Shown here: piece by piece, positions 1-8,262 of the stretch
Layout: every line of letters begins with the position of its first letter
How positions within the stretch are numbered: position 1 is the first letter of the stretch
Assembly: GCF_027352905.1 (NCBI RefSeq)
Contig: NZ_DAIEIF010000003.1
Coordinates: 1-49,091, forward strand
Direction: 5' to 3'
Origin: Acidocella sp.
GTDB lineage: Bacteria; Pseudomonadota; Alphaproteobacteria; Acetobacterales; Acetobacteraceae
DNA length: 49,091 bases
Notes under the pieces: generated by a model
Told to the model about the DNA's origin: nothing
Seen by the model: only the letters and a program-made list of their open reading frames with translations
The model's database searches: none
Translations under genes and position numbers: made by a program

Positions 1-3
1 GCC

Positions 4-66
4 GCCGGTATCTGGGCCTCGCTCCAGTCGGGCTACGCCCTTCTTGCGCGAGGCCCAGATACCGGC
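4..66. repeat. 19-bp perfect inverted repeat with 25-nt loop
   Basis: Positions 4-22 and 48-66 are exact reverse complements. The loop contains a smaller GGGC-TAC-GCCC hairpin. The repeat lies just beyond the point where the permease pseudogene loses recognisable coding. There is no T-run, so a simple intrinsic terminator is unlikely. It could be the end of a mobile or interspersed element that truncated the transporter operon. No gene is visible in positions 1-137. Confidence 0.6.
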
Positions 67-137
67 ATATTACCAACCAAACCGGCAGAGCTTCCACTTA
101 TAGATTGCGAAACGGTGTTCAGACAAAGCCGGCCACC

Positions 138-787
138 TCAGGCCAAGGGCCAGACCACACGCCTTAATACCCGGTAACGGGTGGCGTAAAGATCGAAGGC
201 GGCTTCGACCAGGCGGGGATCTAGACGTTCCAAAGTGGCATAGATCGGCAACACCATGAAAAGCAGGAAAGTATAGACCAGCCCCAATAGAATGGCCGGC
301 TGATTGTATAAGAGAGGCAGAGGATGGCTGATGACCCTGAGCCAGGATAACACGTTATTGATCAGCCCCTCATCACGCAGAATGAGAATCAGCAATAGGT
401 ACGGATCAGTGTGTTAATCCAGAACGGCAAGGTCACCAGCGTGAGAAGCAGGCGGCGCCGGCTGGCGGGCTGGCAAACGATATACCAGGCCACCGGAAAG
501 CCAACCGCCAGAGACAGCACGGTGGCGAGCGTGGCAAGGTAGATGGAACGCCAGACGATGAGCAGGTAGCTCGGCGTGAAAATCAGGCTACCATCGAAAT
601 CCTGCGTGAAGAGCATCTGCACGTAGGCGCTGACGCTGGGCGGCCAAGTGACGCCGCCATAGGTATCGGCGGTGGCGAAGGAATAGATTAAGGCGATCAG
701 CAGCGGGATCGCCATGAAGACGAAAATGATAGCGATGGCGGGCGAGAGAAGGGCGAGCGCCGTTTTAGCCCGCATGGCCAGCCTCAC
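138..787 (-). pseudogene. PotB/PotH-type polyamine ABC permease, frameshifted and truncated
   Basis: The GTG start at 787 overlaps the stop of the upstream ATPase gene (GTGA). The first 132 codons encode a typical type I ABC permease N-terminus with membrane helices, ending at TLIRTYC and a stop at 389. The family sequence continues in another frame from about 395 (LILILRDEGLINN and on through LERLDPRLVEAAFDLYATRY). That frame hits a stop at 138-140, after which a short VAGFV match appears in a third frame and then similarity ends. There are therefore at least two frame lesions plus loss of the C-terminal third. The expected second permease and binding protein are not seen in the window. It is probably non-functional, although sequencing indels could explain part of the damage. 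Confidence 0.85.
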
Positions 788-1806
788 TCATCCAACTGCC
801 ACTCGGCCTCGTCCGGCCAGTGGAGCCGCACGGTTTGCCCTGGTCTCGCTTCCGCCGCGCTTCTGCGCAGGCGGGCGCGAATTGTTAATATTTCGCTCCC
901 TTGCGGCACGGCGATTTCATACATCGTATCAGCGCTAAGAAACACGGCTTCCCGTACTTCGCCCTCGAGCCGGGCCGGTCCGGCGGGGGTGGAAGCAAGG
1001 GTAACCTGTTCTGGCCGCACGGCGAAAATTCCGTCCCGGTGTAGGGCCGCGCCGGGAATGAGATTCGCCTCGCCTATGAAATCCGCCACGAAGCGCGAGA
1101 CCGGCCGGTGATAGATCTCATCTGGCGTGCCGGTTTGCAGTACCCGCCCCTTATTCATCACGGCGAGCCGGTCAGACATCGCCAGCGCCTCTTCCTGATC
1201 ATGGGTGACCAGTACGAAGGTGATGCCGGTTTCGCGCTGCAAGCGTTTCAGCTCGCCCTGCATTTCCTTGCGCAGCTTGAGGTCGAGGGCGGAGAGCGGT
1301 TCGTCCAACAACAGCAACTCGGGCTGCGGGGCGAGGGCGCGGGCGAGTGCCACACGCTGTTGCTGGCCGCCGGAAAGCTGGGCTGGCTTGCGCGACCGAA
1401 ACGCCTCCAGCCGCACCAAAGCGAGCATCGCGGTGACCCGCGCCGCGATGCGCTCCTTTTTCCAGCCCAGCATTTCAAGACCAAAGGCAATATTCTGTGT
1501 TACCGTCAAATGCGGAAACAGAGCGTAATTCTGAAACACCATGTTGACCGGCCGCGCCCGCGGCGGCAGATTTGCCACCGGCCTTCCATGCAGCCGGATT
1601 TCGCCACGGGTCGGCGTCTCGAACCCAGCCAGCATACGCAGCAGGGTCGTTTTGCCGCAGCCGGACGGGCCGAGGAGGGTGAAGAACTCCTTGTCGTAGA
1701 TATCGAGGCTGACTCCGTCGAGGGCTTTATGCCCTTCCGTTCCGGCGCCAAAAATTTTATCGACGGCGTGAATCTCGATGCAGTGATGCGGCTTGGTGTC
1801 CGTCAC
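784..1806 (-). CDS. Spermidine/putrescine-type ABC transporter ATPase (PotA-like)
   Basis: This 340-residue protein is the cytoplasmic ATP-hydrolysing subunit of a polyamine/opine/Fe-type (CUT1-like) importer. The Walker A motif GPSGCGKTT is at residues 46-54, followed by Q-loop [12 protein letters not shown], signature LSGGQQQR, Walker [13 protein letters not shown] and H-loop VTHD. A TOBE domain fills the C-terminus. The start is GTG (1806-1804) and no strong ribosome site is visible. The partner permease downstream is broken, so this ATPase probably has no dedicated channel in this locus. The substrate assignment rests on family resemblance only; polyamine is most likely. Confidence 0.85.
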   Translation of the reverse strand: MTDTKPHHCIEIHAVDKIFGAGTEGHKALDGVSLDIYDKEFFTLLGPSGCGKTTLLRMLAGFETPTRGEIRLHGRPVANLPPRARPVNMVFQNYALFPHLTVTQNIAFGLEMLGWKKERIAARVTAMLALVRLEAFRSRKPAQLSGGQQQRVALARALAPQPELLLLDEPLSALDLKLRKEMQGELKRLQRETGITFVLVTHDQEEALAMSDRLAVMNKGRVLQTGTPDEIYHRPVSRFVADFIGEANLIPGAALHRDGIFAVRPEQVTLASTPAGPARLEGEVREAVFLSADTMYEIAVPQGSEILTIRARLRRSAAEARPGQTVRLHWPDEAEWQLDE

Positions 1807-1911
1807 GCGCGGGCCCAGAAAATCGCTCCAGCGTAATTCATTGAATTGCCCTTATTCCTGCGCCCAGAACGTGTTCAATAATATGTCACCGAGTCCGCTC
1901 TGATTGTCAAC

Positions 1912-1942
1912 GAGAAGATAGTATTCCTGATACTCATTTCTC
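1912..1942. promoter_or_regulatory. Imperfect dyad in the potA/acylase divergent spacer
   Basis: Arms GAGAA-gat-AGTAT and ATACT-cat-TTCTC flank a 5-nt centre at 1925-1929. The dyad sits about 105 bp upstream of the PotA start and 65 bp upstream of the acylase ATG, so it is placed to control either gene. The half-site ATACTCA (1930-1936) also occurs at 15100-15106 in the box before the APC permease. Operator function is inferred. Confidence 0.4.
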
Positions 1943-2007
1943 CATTTTGACAGGCGCGCGGCGGCGAAGCTATCGGTGGCGGCGGCCTGTGCAACCGGAG
2001 AAACGCG

Positions 2008-4365
2008 ATGCCCCCTTGTCCGCCGCTGACGGAGGAATGTCTCGATATTCCGGGCCTTGAGAATCCGGTCGAGATCGTCATCGACCGCTGGGGAATTCCG
2101 CACATCACCGCCAGTTCCCTGCCGGATTTATTCTTTGCCCAAGGCTTTAACACGGCGCGGGACCGCCTGTGGCAGATTGATCTGGGGCGCAAGCGCGGAC
2201 TCGGCTTGCTCGCGGCGGATTTCGGCCCGGGGTATCTGGAGCAGGATCGCGCCGCCCGGCTATTTCTCTACCGCGGCGATATGGGCCAAGAATGGCGCAG
2301 CTATGGCGAGGATGCCGAGGCGATCTGCACGGCCTTCGCCGCTGGCATCAACGCCTATATTGCCCTTACCGAGGCGGAGCCGGCTCGCCTACCGCCCGAA
2401 TTCGGGCTCATGGGCACCAAGCCGCAACGCTGGCGGCCGGAGGATGTGGTGCGGGTGCGTACCCATGGCTGGGTCGGCAATGCCGGCTCGGAACTGGCGC
2501 GGGCGCAGGTCATGGCCCGGGCTGATGCTCGCACCGACCTGCTGCGCGTCCATCTCGAGCCGCCGGTCACCCCCATTCCGGCGGAAGGCCTCGATCTTGC
2601 CGCCATTCCTCCCGAGGTCATGCATATCCATGCGCTTTCCACCGCGCCGGTCACCTTCAGCCGCGCGCGGTTGGCGGCCACCCTCGCCGAGGTGGCGCGC
2701 TGGCGGGATGTAACGGCGCTGGAAGACGGTTCCGCTGGGCTGCAAGGCTCCAATAACTGGGTCGTGAATGGTGAGCGCAGCGGGACAGGCAGAGCCCTTT
2801 TGGCGAGCGATCCGCACCGTCTCCATTCCGTCCCCTCATTGCGCTATCTCATTCATCTCACCATGCCTGGCTTCGATGCGATCGGCGCGGGCGAGCCGTC
2901 TTTTCCTGGCATCATGATGGGCCATAACGGCTATGCGGCGTTTGGCCTGACATTGTTCTTGGGGCCGGATGTCGAGGATATTTATGTGTACGAGACGCGG
3001 CCCGGCGACCCGGAGCATTATGCCTATCAGGGGGGCTGGGAGAAGATGCGCGTCGTTACCGAGCAGGCGGATGTCAGGGGCTGCGCCGCCCAGCCTGTCA
3101 TCTTAAAATTCACCCGCCACGGTCCTGTGATCCATGAGGATCTGGTCCGGCGGCGTGCCTATGCGGTGCGCACCGTGTTCACCGAGCCCGGCGCCGCCCC
3201 CTATGCCGCCAGCCTGATCTCGATGCGCAGCCGGGGATTCGCCCCGTTCCGCGCCGCCATGCGGCAATGGGGCGTGCCCGCCGTCAATCAGGTTTACGCC
3301 GATGCGGAGGGGAATATTGGTTGGGTGACCGCCGGCTATAGCCCGGTCCGCGTGGGCTGGACGGGGCTGTTGCCGGTGCCAGGCGATGGCCGCTTCGAGT
3401 GGCAAGGTTTTCTCGACCCCGAGCGCCTTCCCTGGGCGGAGAATCCGGTGCGTGGCGTCTTAGCCACCGCCAATGAGATGAACGTGTCGCCGGATTGGCC
3501 CACCCCGCCCGAGGCGATTGGCTATGAATGGGCCGGGCCCTCGCGCGCCCGGCGCATTGCGGAGGTGCTCGGCACGGACGCGGCTCATGGCGTGGCCGAG
3601 GCTAAATCGTTGCAAACGGATGTCGTCTCGCTAATCGCGCGGCGCGCGCTGGCCGTGCTTGCCCGTCTGGAAGGGAAAGATGTTGAAACCCTTGCCGCCT
3701 TGGCGCAGCTGCGCGGTTGGGATGGAGCGTTGCGGGCGGAAAGCGCCCCGGCCGCTTTGTTCGAGCTGTGGTGGAGCGCGCATCTCAAGCCGGGGCTGAT
3801 TTCCCTGGCGGTGTCCGATAAAGCCGCGCGCACCGTCATCTTAGCCGAGGCGGATGACGAAACCGCCCTTGATGAGATCGAGACGCCAGGACGGTTTTTA
3901 GAGTCTGCGGCAGCGCGTGATGATCTCCTGCGCGTCACCCTGGCCGCAGCGTGGCGCGATGCGCGGGAACGGCTGGGGCCGGATCCGGGGGCTTGGTCCT
4001 GGGGACGGCTCCATCAAGCCAGGTTCACTTCCGCTCTGGCGCCGCTCCTGCCCATCTCGGAGGCGGCGCCCCTCACGATCGGACCGCTGCCCATGGGAGG
4101 CGGCGACAACACGGTCATGATGGCGGCCTATCGCCCTCAGGATTTCCAGGTTTATCTTGGGGCTTCGGTCCGCATCGTGGTGGACGTGGGCGCCTGGGAT
4201 AATAGCGTCTGCATCAACGCGCCCGGTCAATCTGGTGATCCCCGCTCCACCCATTACGGCGATCTCGCGCCGCTCTGGGCAAAGGGGGAATATGTGCCGA
4301 TGCTCTATAGCCGCGACGCCATTCTTGGCGTGGCGGAACGGCGCATTCATCTCATGCCGGGCTGA
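2008..4365 (+). CDS. Penicillin acylase family N-terminal-nucleophile amidohydrolase
   Basis: This 785-residue protein belongs to the Ntn-hydrolase group that includes penicillin G acylase, cephalosporin acylase and acyl-homoserine-lactone acylases. Members cleave amide bonds between acyl and amino moieties after self-processing. The alpha chain would be residues 1-247 and the beta chain starts at Ser248 in the motif GSNNWVV; this Ser is the predicted nucleophile exposed by autoproteolysis. The start ATG has GGAG 7 nt upstream. Unlike the classic periplasmic enzymes there is no signal peptide, and no upstream in-frame start could add one because a stop lies at 1948-1950. It converges on the peptide ABC transporter operon, which suggests action on an imported acylated amine or peptide. 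Exact substrate unknown. Confidence 0.88.
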   Translation: MPPCPPLTEECLDIPGLENPVEIVIDRWGIPHITASSLPDLFFAQGFNTARDRLWQIDLGRKRGLGLLAADFGPGYLEQDRAARLFLYRGDMGQEWRSYGEDAEAICTAFAAGINAYIALTEAEPARLPPEFGLMGTKPQRWRPEDVVRVRTHGWVGNAGSELARAQVMARADARTDLLRVHLEPPVTPIPAEGLDLAAIPPEVMHIHALSTAPVTFSRARLAATLAEVARWRDVTALEDGSAGLQGSNNWVVNGERSGTGRALLASDPHRLHSVPSLRYLIHLTMPGFDAIGAGEPSFPGIMMGHNGYAAFGLTLFLGPDVEDIYVYETRPGDPEHYAYQGGWEKMRVVTEQADVRGCAAQPVILKFTRHGPVIHEDLVRRRAYAVRTVFTEPGAAPYAASLISMRSRGFAPFRAAMRQWGVPAVNQVYADAEGNIGWVTAGYSPVRVGWTGLLPVPGDGRFEWQGFLDPERLPWAENPVRGVLATANEMNVSPDWPTPPEAIGYEWAGPSRARRIAEVLGTDAAHGVAEAKSLQTDVVSLIARRALAVLARLEGKDVETLAALAQLRGWDGALRAESAPAALFELWWSAHLKPGLISLAVSDKAARTVILAEADDETALDEIETPGRFLESAAARDDLLRVTLAAAWRDARERLGPDPGAWSWGRLHQARFTSALAPLLPISEAAPLTIGPLPMGGGDNTVMMAAYRPQDFQVYLGASVRIVVDVGAWDNSVCINAPGQSGDPRSTHYGDLAPLWAKGEYVPMLYSRDAILGVAERRIHLMPG

Positions 4366-4394
4366 GCAGGGGTAGCAATCGGACTGATTGAATG

Positions 4395-4422
4395 GGATGC
4401 CCGCCGCGGCGGGGCTTCATCC
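4395..4422. terminator. Hairpin between convergent acylase and dpp genes
   Basis: GGATG (4395-4399) pairs with CATCC (4418-4422), and CCCGCC pairs with GGCGGG inside, with a four-base bulge on the right arm. It lies in the 90-bp gap between two convergent stops, which fits a transcription terminator. No clear T-tract follows on either strand, so confidence is moderate. Confidence 0.4.
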
Positions 4423-4455
4423 TCAAATCCCGGACAATTCCTCCAGGCCATCCAT

Positions 4456-6117
4456 TCAAATTGCATGAATGGGCCGTGCGATGTCGGGGATGCAGGCAAG
4501 CAGGCGGCGCGTATAATCGGCCCTGGGCGAGAGAATCACTTCCCGCGTGGGGCCGGCTTCGACGATCCGGCCTTCATGCATAACCAGGATACGGTCTGCG
4601 TATTTGGCGGCGGTGGAAAGATCGTGGGTGATCATCAATATGCCCATGCGTTCGGTGCGCCGAAGATCGTCCAATAAAGCGAGAATTCCGGTTCGTACCG
4701 AAACATCGAGCATGGAGACGGGCTCATCTGCCAGAAGCAGCTCAGGCTTGAGAATGAGGCTGGCGGCGATGGCCACACGTTGGCGCTGGCCGCCTGAAAG
4801 CTCGTGCGGGTACCGGTAGAGAAAATCCTCCGCTGGGGTGAGCGAGGTGCGTTTCAGCACGTCCTCGATCATGGCCAGACGCTCACGCGCCGTCGCGCCA
4901 ATGCCATGGATCAGCAGCGGCTCCTCGATGATGTCCTTCACGCGATACCGGCTGTCGAGGGATTCATACGGATCTTGGTAGATCATTTGCACCCGGCGGC
5001 GCAGGGGGCGCCAGGCTCGTGCGTTAAGTGCCGTTGTTTCCATCTGACCGATCCGCACCGAGCCTTGAATGACCGGCACCATGCCCAATACGGCTTGGAG
5101 CGTGGTCGTTTTGCCGCTGCCGGATTGACCGACCAGCGCCACAAGTTCCCCGTACCCGACAGCGAGCGAGACATTGTTCACGGCCGCCATGGGTTGCGGT
5201 TGCCTGCGGCGGAACAGATCCCCTGGCGAGACCGTGCGTTGATAGACTACGGAAACATCCCGCGCCTCGAGCAGGGGGGCATGATCTTCGGGAGGGGGCG
5301 GGCGAGTCTCTGCGGCGGCGGATAAGGAAGGGATGGCGGAGAACAATTCGCGCGTATATGAATGGCGCGGCTGTGAGAAGAGAATGGGTACCGCGGCCTG
5401 CTCCACGATCGCGCCATGACGCATGACCGCGGCCCGCTGACAGACAGCGCCAACCACCCCGAGATCATGGGTGACCATCACAACCGCCAGCCGTAACTCC
5501 CCGGCAAGCCGGGCCAGGAGTTTGAGAATCTGATCCTGCACGATCACATCGAGCGCGGTGGTCGGCTCATCCGCGAGCAGGATGCGGGGGTTGCAAGCCA
5601 ACGCCATGGCCATGACGGCTCGCTGGCGCATGCCGCCGGAGAATTGATGCGGGTAATTTTTGCCCGACGCGGGGGAAATGCCAACGAGATCGAGAAGTTC
5701 AGCGGTGCGCCGCCGGATATCCTCCCCGCGCAAGCTGGTATGGGCGCGAATGGCTTCGCCAATCTGCCAGGATATAGATTTTACGGGATTGAGGGCGTTC
5801 ATGGCGCCCTGAAACACCATGGCGATGTCTTTCCACCTATGCTGGGCAACCGAGCCGGGCCCATAGGCGAGAATGTTTCGGCCTCCCAGCAGAATCTCGC
5901 CGCTCACCCTTGCCGCTGCGGGTAGCAAACCCATTGCCGCCAGAATGGTGGTGGTCTTGCCGGAGCCCGATTCCCCGACAAGGCCCATCAACTCTCCTGG
6001 ACGGATGGAAAAATTTACATCCTTGACGACATGAGCGAAGCGGTGCCGCCCCTCGAACCAGACGTTCAAATCGCGGAATTCCAGAATAGGCGAGGGGTCT
6101 TGCTGGAGGCTGTTCAT
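4456..6117 (-). CDS. Fused dipeptide/oligopeptide ABC transporter ATPase (DppD-DppF)
   Basis: This 553-residue protein carries two complete ABC ATPase domains in one chain, equivalent to separate DppD and DppF. Domain 1 has Walker [10 protein letters not shown] at 48-56, signature FSGGMRQR and Walker [13 protein letters not shown]. Domain 2 has Walker [10 protein letters not shown] around Lys336, signature LSGGQRQR and [12 protein letters not shown]. The ATG at 6117 overlaps the permease stop (ATGA, 6114-6117), which fixes this start over a longer open frame that would run inside the permease gene. It energises import by the two permeases encoded just upstream. Such fusions are common in proteobacterial peptide, opine and glutathione importers. 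Function confident; substrate open. Confidence 0.93.
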   Translation of the reverse strand: MNSLQQDPSPILEFRDLNVWFEGRHRFAHVVKDVNFSIRPGELMGLVGESGSGKTTTILAAMGLLPAAARVSGEILLGGRNILAYGPGSVAQHRWKDIAMVFQGAMNALNPVKSISWQIGEAIRAHTSLRGEDIRRRTAELLDLVGISPASGKNYPHQFSGGMRQRAVMAMALACNPRILLADEPTTALDVIVQDQILKLLARLAGELRLAVVMVTHDLGVVGAVCQRAAVMRHGAIVEQAAVPILFSQPRHSYTRELFSAIPSLSAAAETRPPPPEDHAPLLEARDVSVVYQRTVSPGDLFRRRQPQPMAAVNNVSLAVGYGELVALVGQSGSGKTTTLQAVLGMVPVIQGSVRIGQMETTALNARAWRPLRRRVQMIYQDPYESLDSRYRVKDIIEEPLLIHGIGATARERLAMIEDVLKRTSLTPAEDFLYRYPHELSGGQRQRVAIAASLILKPELLLADEPVSMLDVSVRTGILALLDDLRRTERMGILMITHDLSTAAKYADRILVMHEGRIVEAGPTREVILSPRADYTRRLLACIPDIARPIHAI

Positions 6118-7067
6118 CCGTTTGCGCCCTTCCGGGGCTGGGCCGTTGGCAATAATTTCCATTCCCGTGGCGAAAGATAAGAAATCCGCAAACGAGGGTT
6201 GAGCGCGTCCTCGATGGCGCGCCCGATGAGATAGCCGCCCGTAGTGATGAGCGCGACCGCCATGCCCGCCGGCACTATGGCCCACCAGGCGCCGCTGCTA
6301 ATCGCGGCGCGGTTGAAGGCGTGAGTCATAATGGAGCCCCAGGTGATGGCATCCGGGTCCGATAAACCAAGAAAAGAAAGTGCCGTTTCATTAAAAATAG
6401 CCACAGTAATTGCGAGAACCGTGTTCGCCACCAGAAGCGGGCCAAGCTGCGGCAGGATGTGGTGGAATATGATACGGGTATGGCCTGCCCCCAAGGATTC
6501 GACGCGCCTGACGTAGCTGCGCTCCTTGAGACTCATCACCTGGGAACGCACCAGACGGGCCGTGCTCGTCCACATGAGAATACCAATGGTGAGAATGACG
6601 TGCGAGATGCTCGCTCCCCAAACGGCGGCAATGACGATCATCAGAGGAATTTGCGGAACGACGAGAAAATAATCGGTGATTCTCATCAGAATTACATCGG
6701 TCCAGCCGCCGAAATAACCGGAGACGATGCCGATGGCGCCACCCAACCCAATGGCGATCACCGCCGAACAGGTTCCGACCAGCAGGGAGATGCGTCCGCC
6801 ATGCAGCACCAGGCTGAAGACGTCGATTCCGCCATCGTCACATCCGAACCAGTGATGGAGGGAGGGTGGCGCGAAAACCGGGCAGCTTGCCTCACGCAGC
6901 GGGTAGGGCTCCAGAAATCCTGATGCCAGGGTGATAATCGTGATAAAGGCGACAATCGTCAGCCCTACCATCGCACCTGGTTCCCGGAAGGCTTCTGCCA
7001 TTGTGGCCCAAAAGCCATACCCGGCCTGCACCTCGGCAGGAGGCTGCGAGGTTGTCATTTCATTCAT
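6114..7067 (-). CDS. Peptide ABC transporter permease, DppC-like
   Basis: This 317-residue inner-membrane protein has a cytoplasmic N-terminus, a first membrane helix near residues 25-45 and five further helices of the BPD_transp_1 fold. The EAA-type loop, which contacts the ATPase, is in the stretch SYVRRVESLGAGHTRIIFHH. The start chosen is ATG at 7067 (MNEMTTS), with GGATC about 10 nt upstream; an internal ATG at 7058 is an alternative. It is the second permease of the minus-strand operon, 53 bp after dppB and translationally coupled to the fused ATPase. Confidence 0.92.
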   Translation of the reverse strand: MNEMTTSQPPAEVQAGYGFWATMAEAFREPGAMVGLTIVAFITIITLASGFLEPYPLREASCPVFAPPSLHHWFGCDDGGIDVFSLVLHGGRISLLVGTCSAVIAIGLGGAIGIVSGYFGGWTDVILMRITDYFLVVPQIPLMIVIAAVWGASISHVILTIGILMWTSTARLVRSQVMSLKERSYVRRVESLGAGHTRIIFHHILPQLGPLLVANTVLAITVAIFNETALSFLGLSDPDAITWGSIMTHAFNRAAISSGAWWAIVPAGMAVALITTGGYLIGRAIEDALNPRLRISYLSPREWKLLPTAQPRKGANG

Positions 7068-7120
7068 AACTGTGATCCAAAGCTGTATCCTGGCTGGCGA
7101 GGTAAGAGGAGAAAGAAGGA

Positions 7121-8083
7121 TCAATTTACCCGCGGATCGAGACGATAATAAAGTAAATCTGATATCAGATTGAAGAGGATGACGACGATGGTGATTACCA
7201 AGAACCCGCCCTGCAGCATGGGGTAATCCCGTTGAAGCACCGCTTGGTAAAGGGCCTGGCCGATACCGGGCCAGGAAAAAATCACCTCGACGAGGATGGA
7301 GCCGGTGACGATGCTGCTGAGTGACATCGCCACCATCGTCGTGATCGGTAGCATGGCGTTGCGCAGGGCGTGCGACCAGATGATTTTGAGAGATGACAGG
7401 CCTTTGGCCTTGGCGGTGAGAATATAATCCTCCCCCAATGTTTCCAGCATAGCGGAGCGGACGATGAGCACGTTGCCGGCGCAAAGCGTGAGCACGAGGG
7501 TGAGGACAGGCATGATCATGTGTTTGGCGATATCAATCGCCTGGCCGATGACCGAATTATCAAGTAGAAAAGGATCGACCATTCCCGCCGACGGCAATAC
7601 GCCGGAGAAGGCGATGAGAATCATCATGCCAAGAAATTGAGTGGGAAACGCATAGAATATGACGGAGGCGGCGGTGACAATATGGTCCGCGACCGTGCCC
7701 CGCCTGACCGCGGAAAACACGCCGATCGCGATACCCAGAATGAGGGCAAGAACCGTACCAAGAGAGACCATGGGAATGGTATTGAGGAAAGATTGCCACA
7801 AAAGATCGGCCACCGGCTGGCGTGTGGCGAAAGAGACGCCTAGATTGCCCATCGCTGTCTGGCGGAGATAATCAAGAAACTGGATGAGAAGAGGCTTGTC
7901 CAGGCCGAATTGGACCTCAAGCGCGTGCCGCAAGGCGGGCGAGGCATTGGGGATGCGCGCAATTCGGTCCGCCGCGTTGCCCGGCAGAACGCGGAACAAG
8001 ACGAAATTAAAAGCCACCGTAACGAATACAGTGATGAAGGCGACGCCGATCCGGTTCCAGATATAATCTGTTCGTTTAGCCAA
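7121..8083 (-). CDS. Peptide ABC transporter permease, DppB-like
   Basis: This 320-residue protein has six membrane helices and the large periplasmic region after helix 1 (NAADRIARIPNASPALRHAL) typical of DppB/OppB. The conserved loop EDYILTAKAKGLSSLKIIWSHALRNA is the ATPase coupling segment. The predicted start is TTG at 8083, supported by GGAGG nine nt upstream and by alignment of MAKRTDYIWNRI with family N-termini. It is the first gene of the minus-strand transport operon. It shares a 180-bp divergent promoter region with the gene for its binding protein. Confidence 0.92.
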   Translation of the reverse strand: MAKRTDYIWNRIGVAFITVFVTVAFNFVLFRVLPGNAADRIARIPNASPALRHALEVQFGLDKPLLIQFLDYLRQTAMGNLGVSFATRQPVADLLWQSFLNTIPMVSLGTVLALILGIAIGVFSAVRRGTVADHIVTAASVIFYAFPTQFLGMMILIAFSGVLPSAGMVDPFLLDNSVIGQAIDIAKHMIMPVLTLVLTLCAGNVLIVRSAMLETLGEDYILTAKAKGLSSLKIIWSHALRNAMLPITTMVAMSLSSIVTGSILVEVIFSWPGIGQALYQAVLQRDYPMLQGGFLVITIVVILFNLISDLLYYRLDPRVN

Positions 8084-8107
8084 AGGCGGACGTCCTCCAA
8101 TTTCTGC

Positions 8108-8160
8108 TTGACCGTCAGTTGATATACTGACTATAATATAACCAAAATATCATACGTCAA
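8108..8160. promoter_or_regulatory. Overlapping divergent sigma-70-like promoters (transporter / binding protein)
   Basis: On plus, TTGACC (8108-8113) is followed after 18 nt by TATAAT (8132-8137), driving the binding-protein gene. On minus, TTGACG (8160-8155) is followed after 16 nt by TATTAT (8138-8133), driving dppBC-DF. The two -10 elements overlap, so one bound regulator could switch both directions. A GTCAGT-N6-ACTGAC dyad spans 8114-8131. Confidence 0.5.
8122..8138 (+). promoter_or_regulatory. ATATACTnnnTATAAT box A (candidate GntR operator)
   Basis: This 17-mer matches the box at 15098-15114 in 14 of 17 positions and sits across the overlapping -10 elements of the divergent promoters. 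It is a plausible operator for the HutC-type regulator encoded at 14118-14954. The last six bases are also a consensus -10, so part of the match may only reflect promoter function. Confidence 0.4.
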
Positions 8161-8262
8161 TCGTTTTGCGCGTGAACTTGGGGATGCGGTGCGGATGTCT
8201 CGGTTGGCTTTGCCCTGCGGCTTGGATGCGGGGGTCTGGTGTGGAGCGTTCTGGGGGATAAA

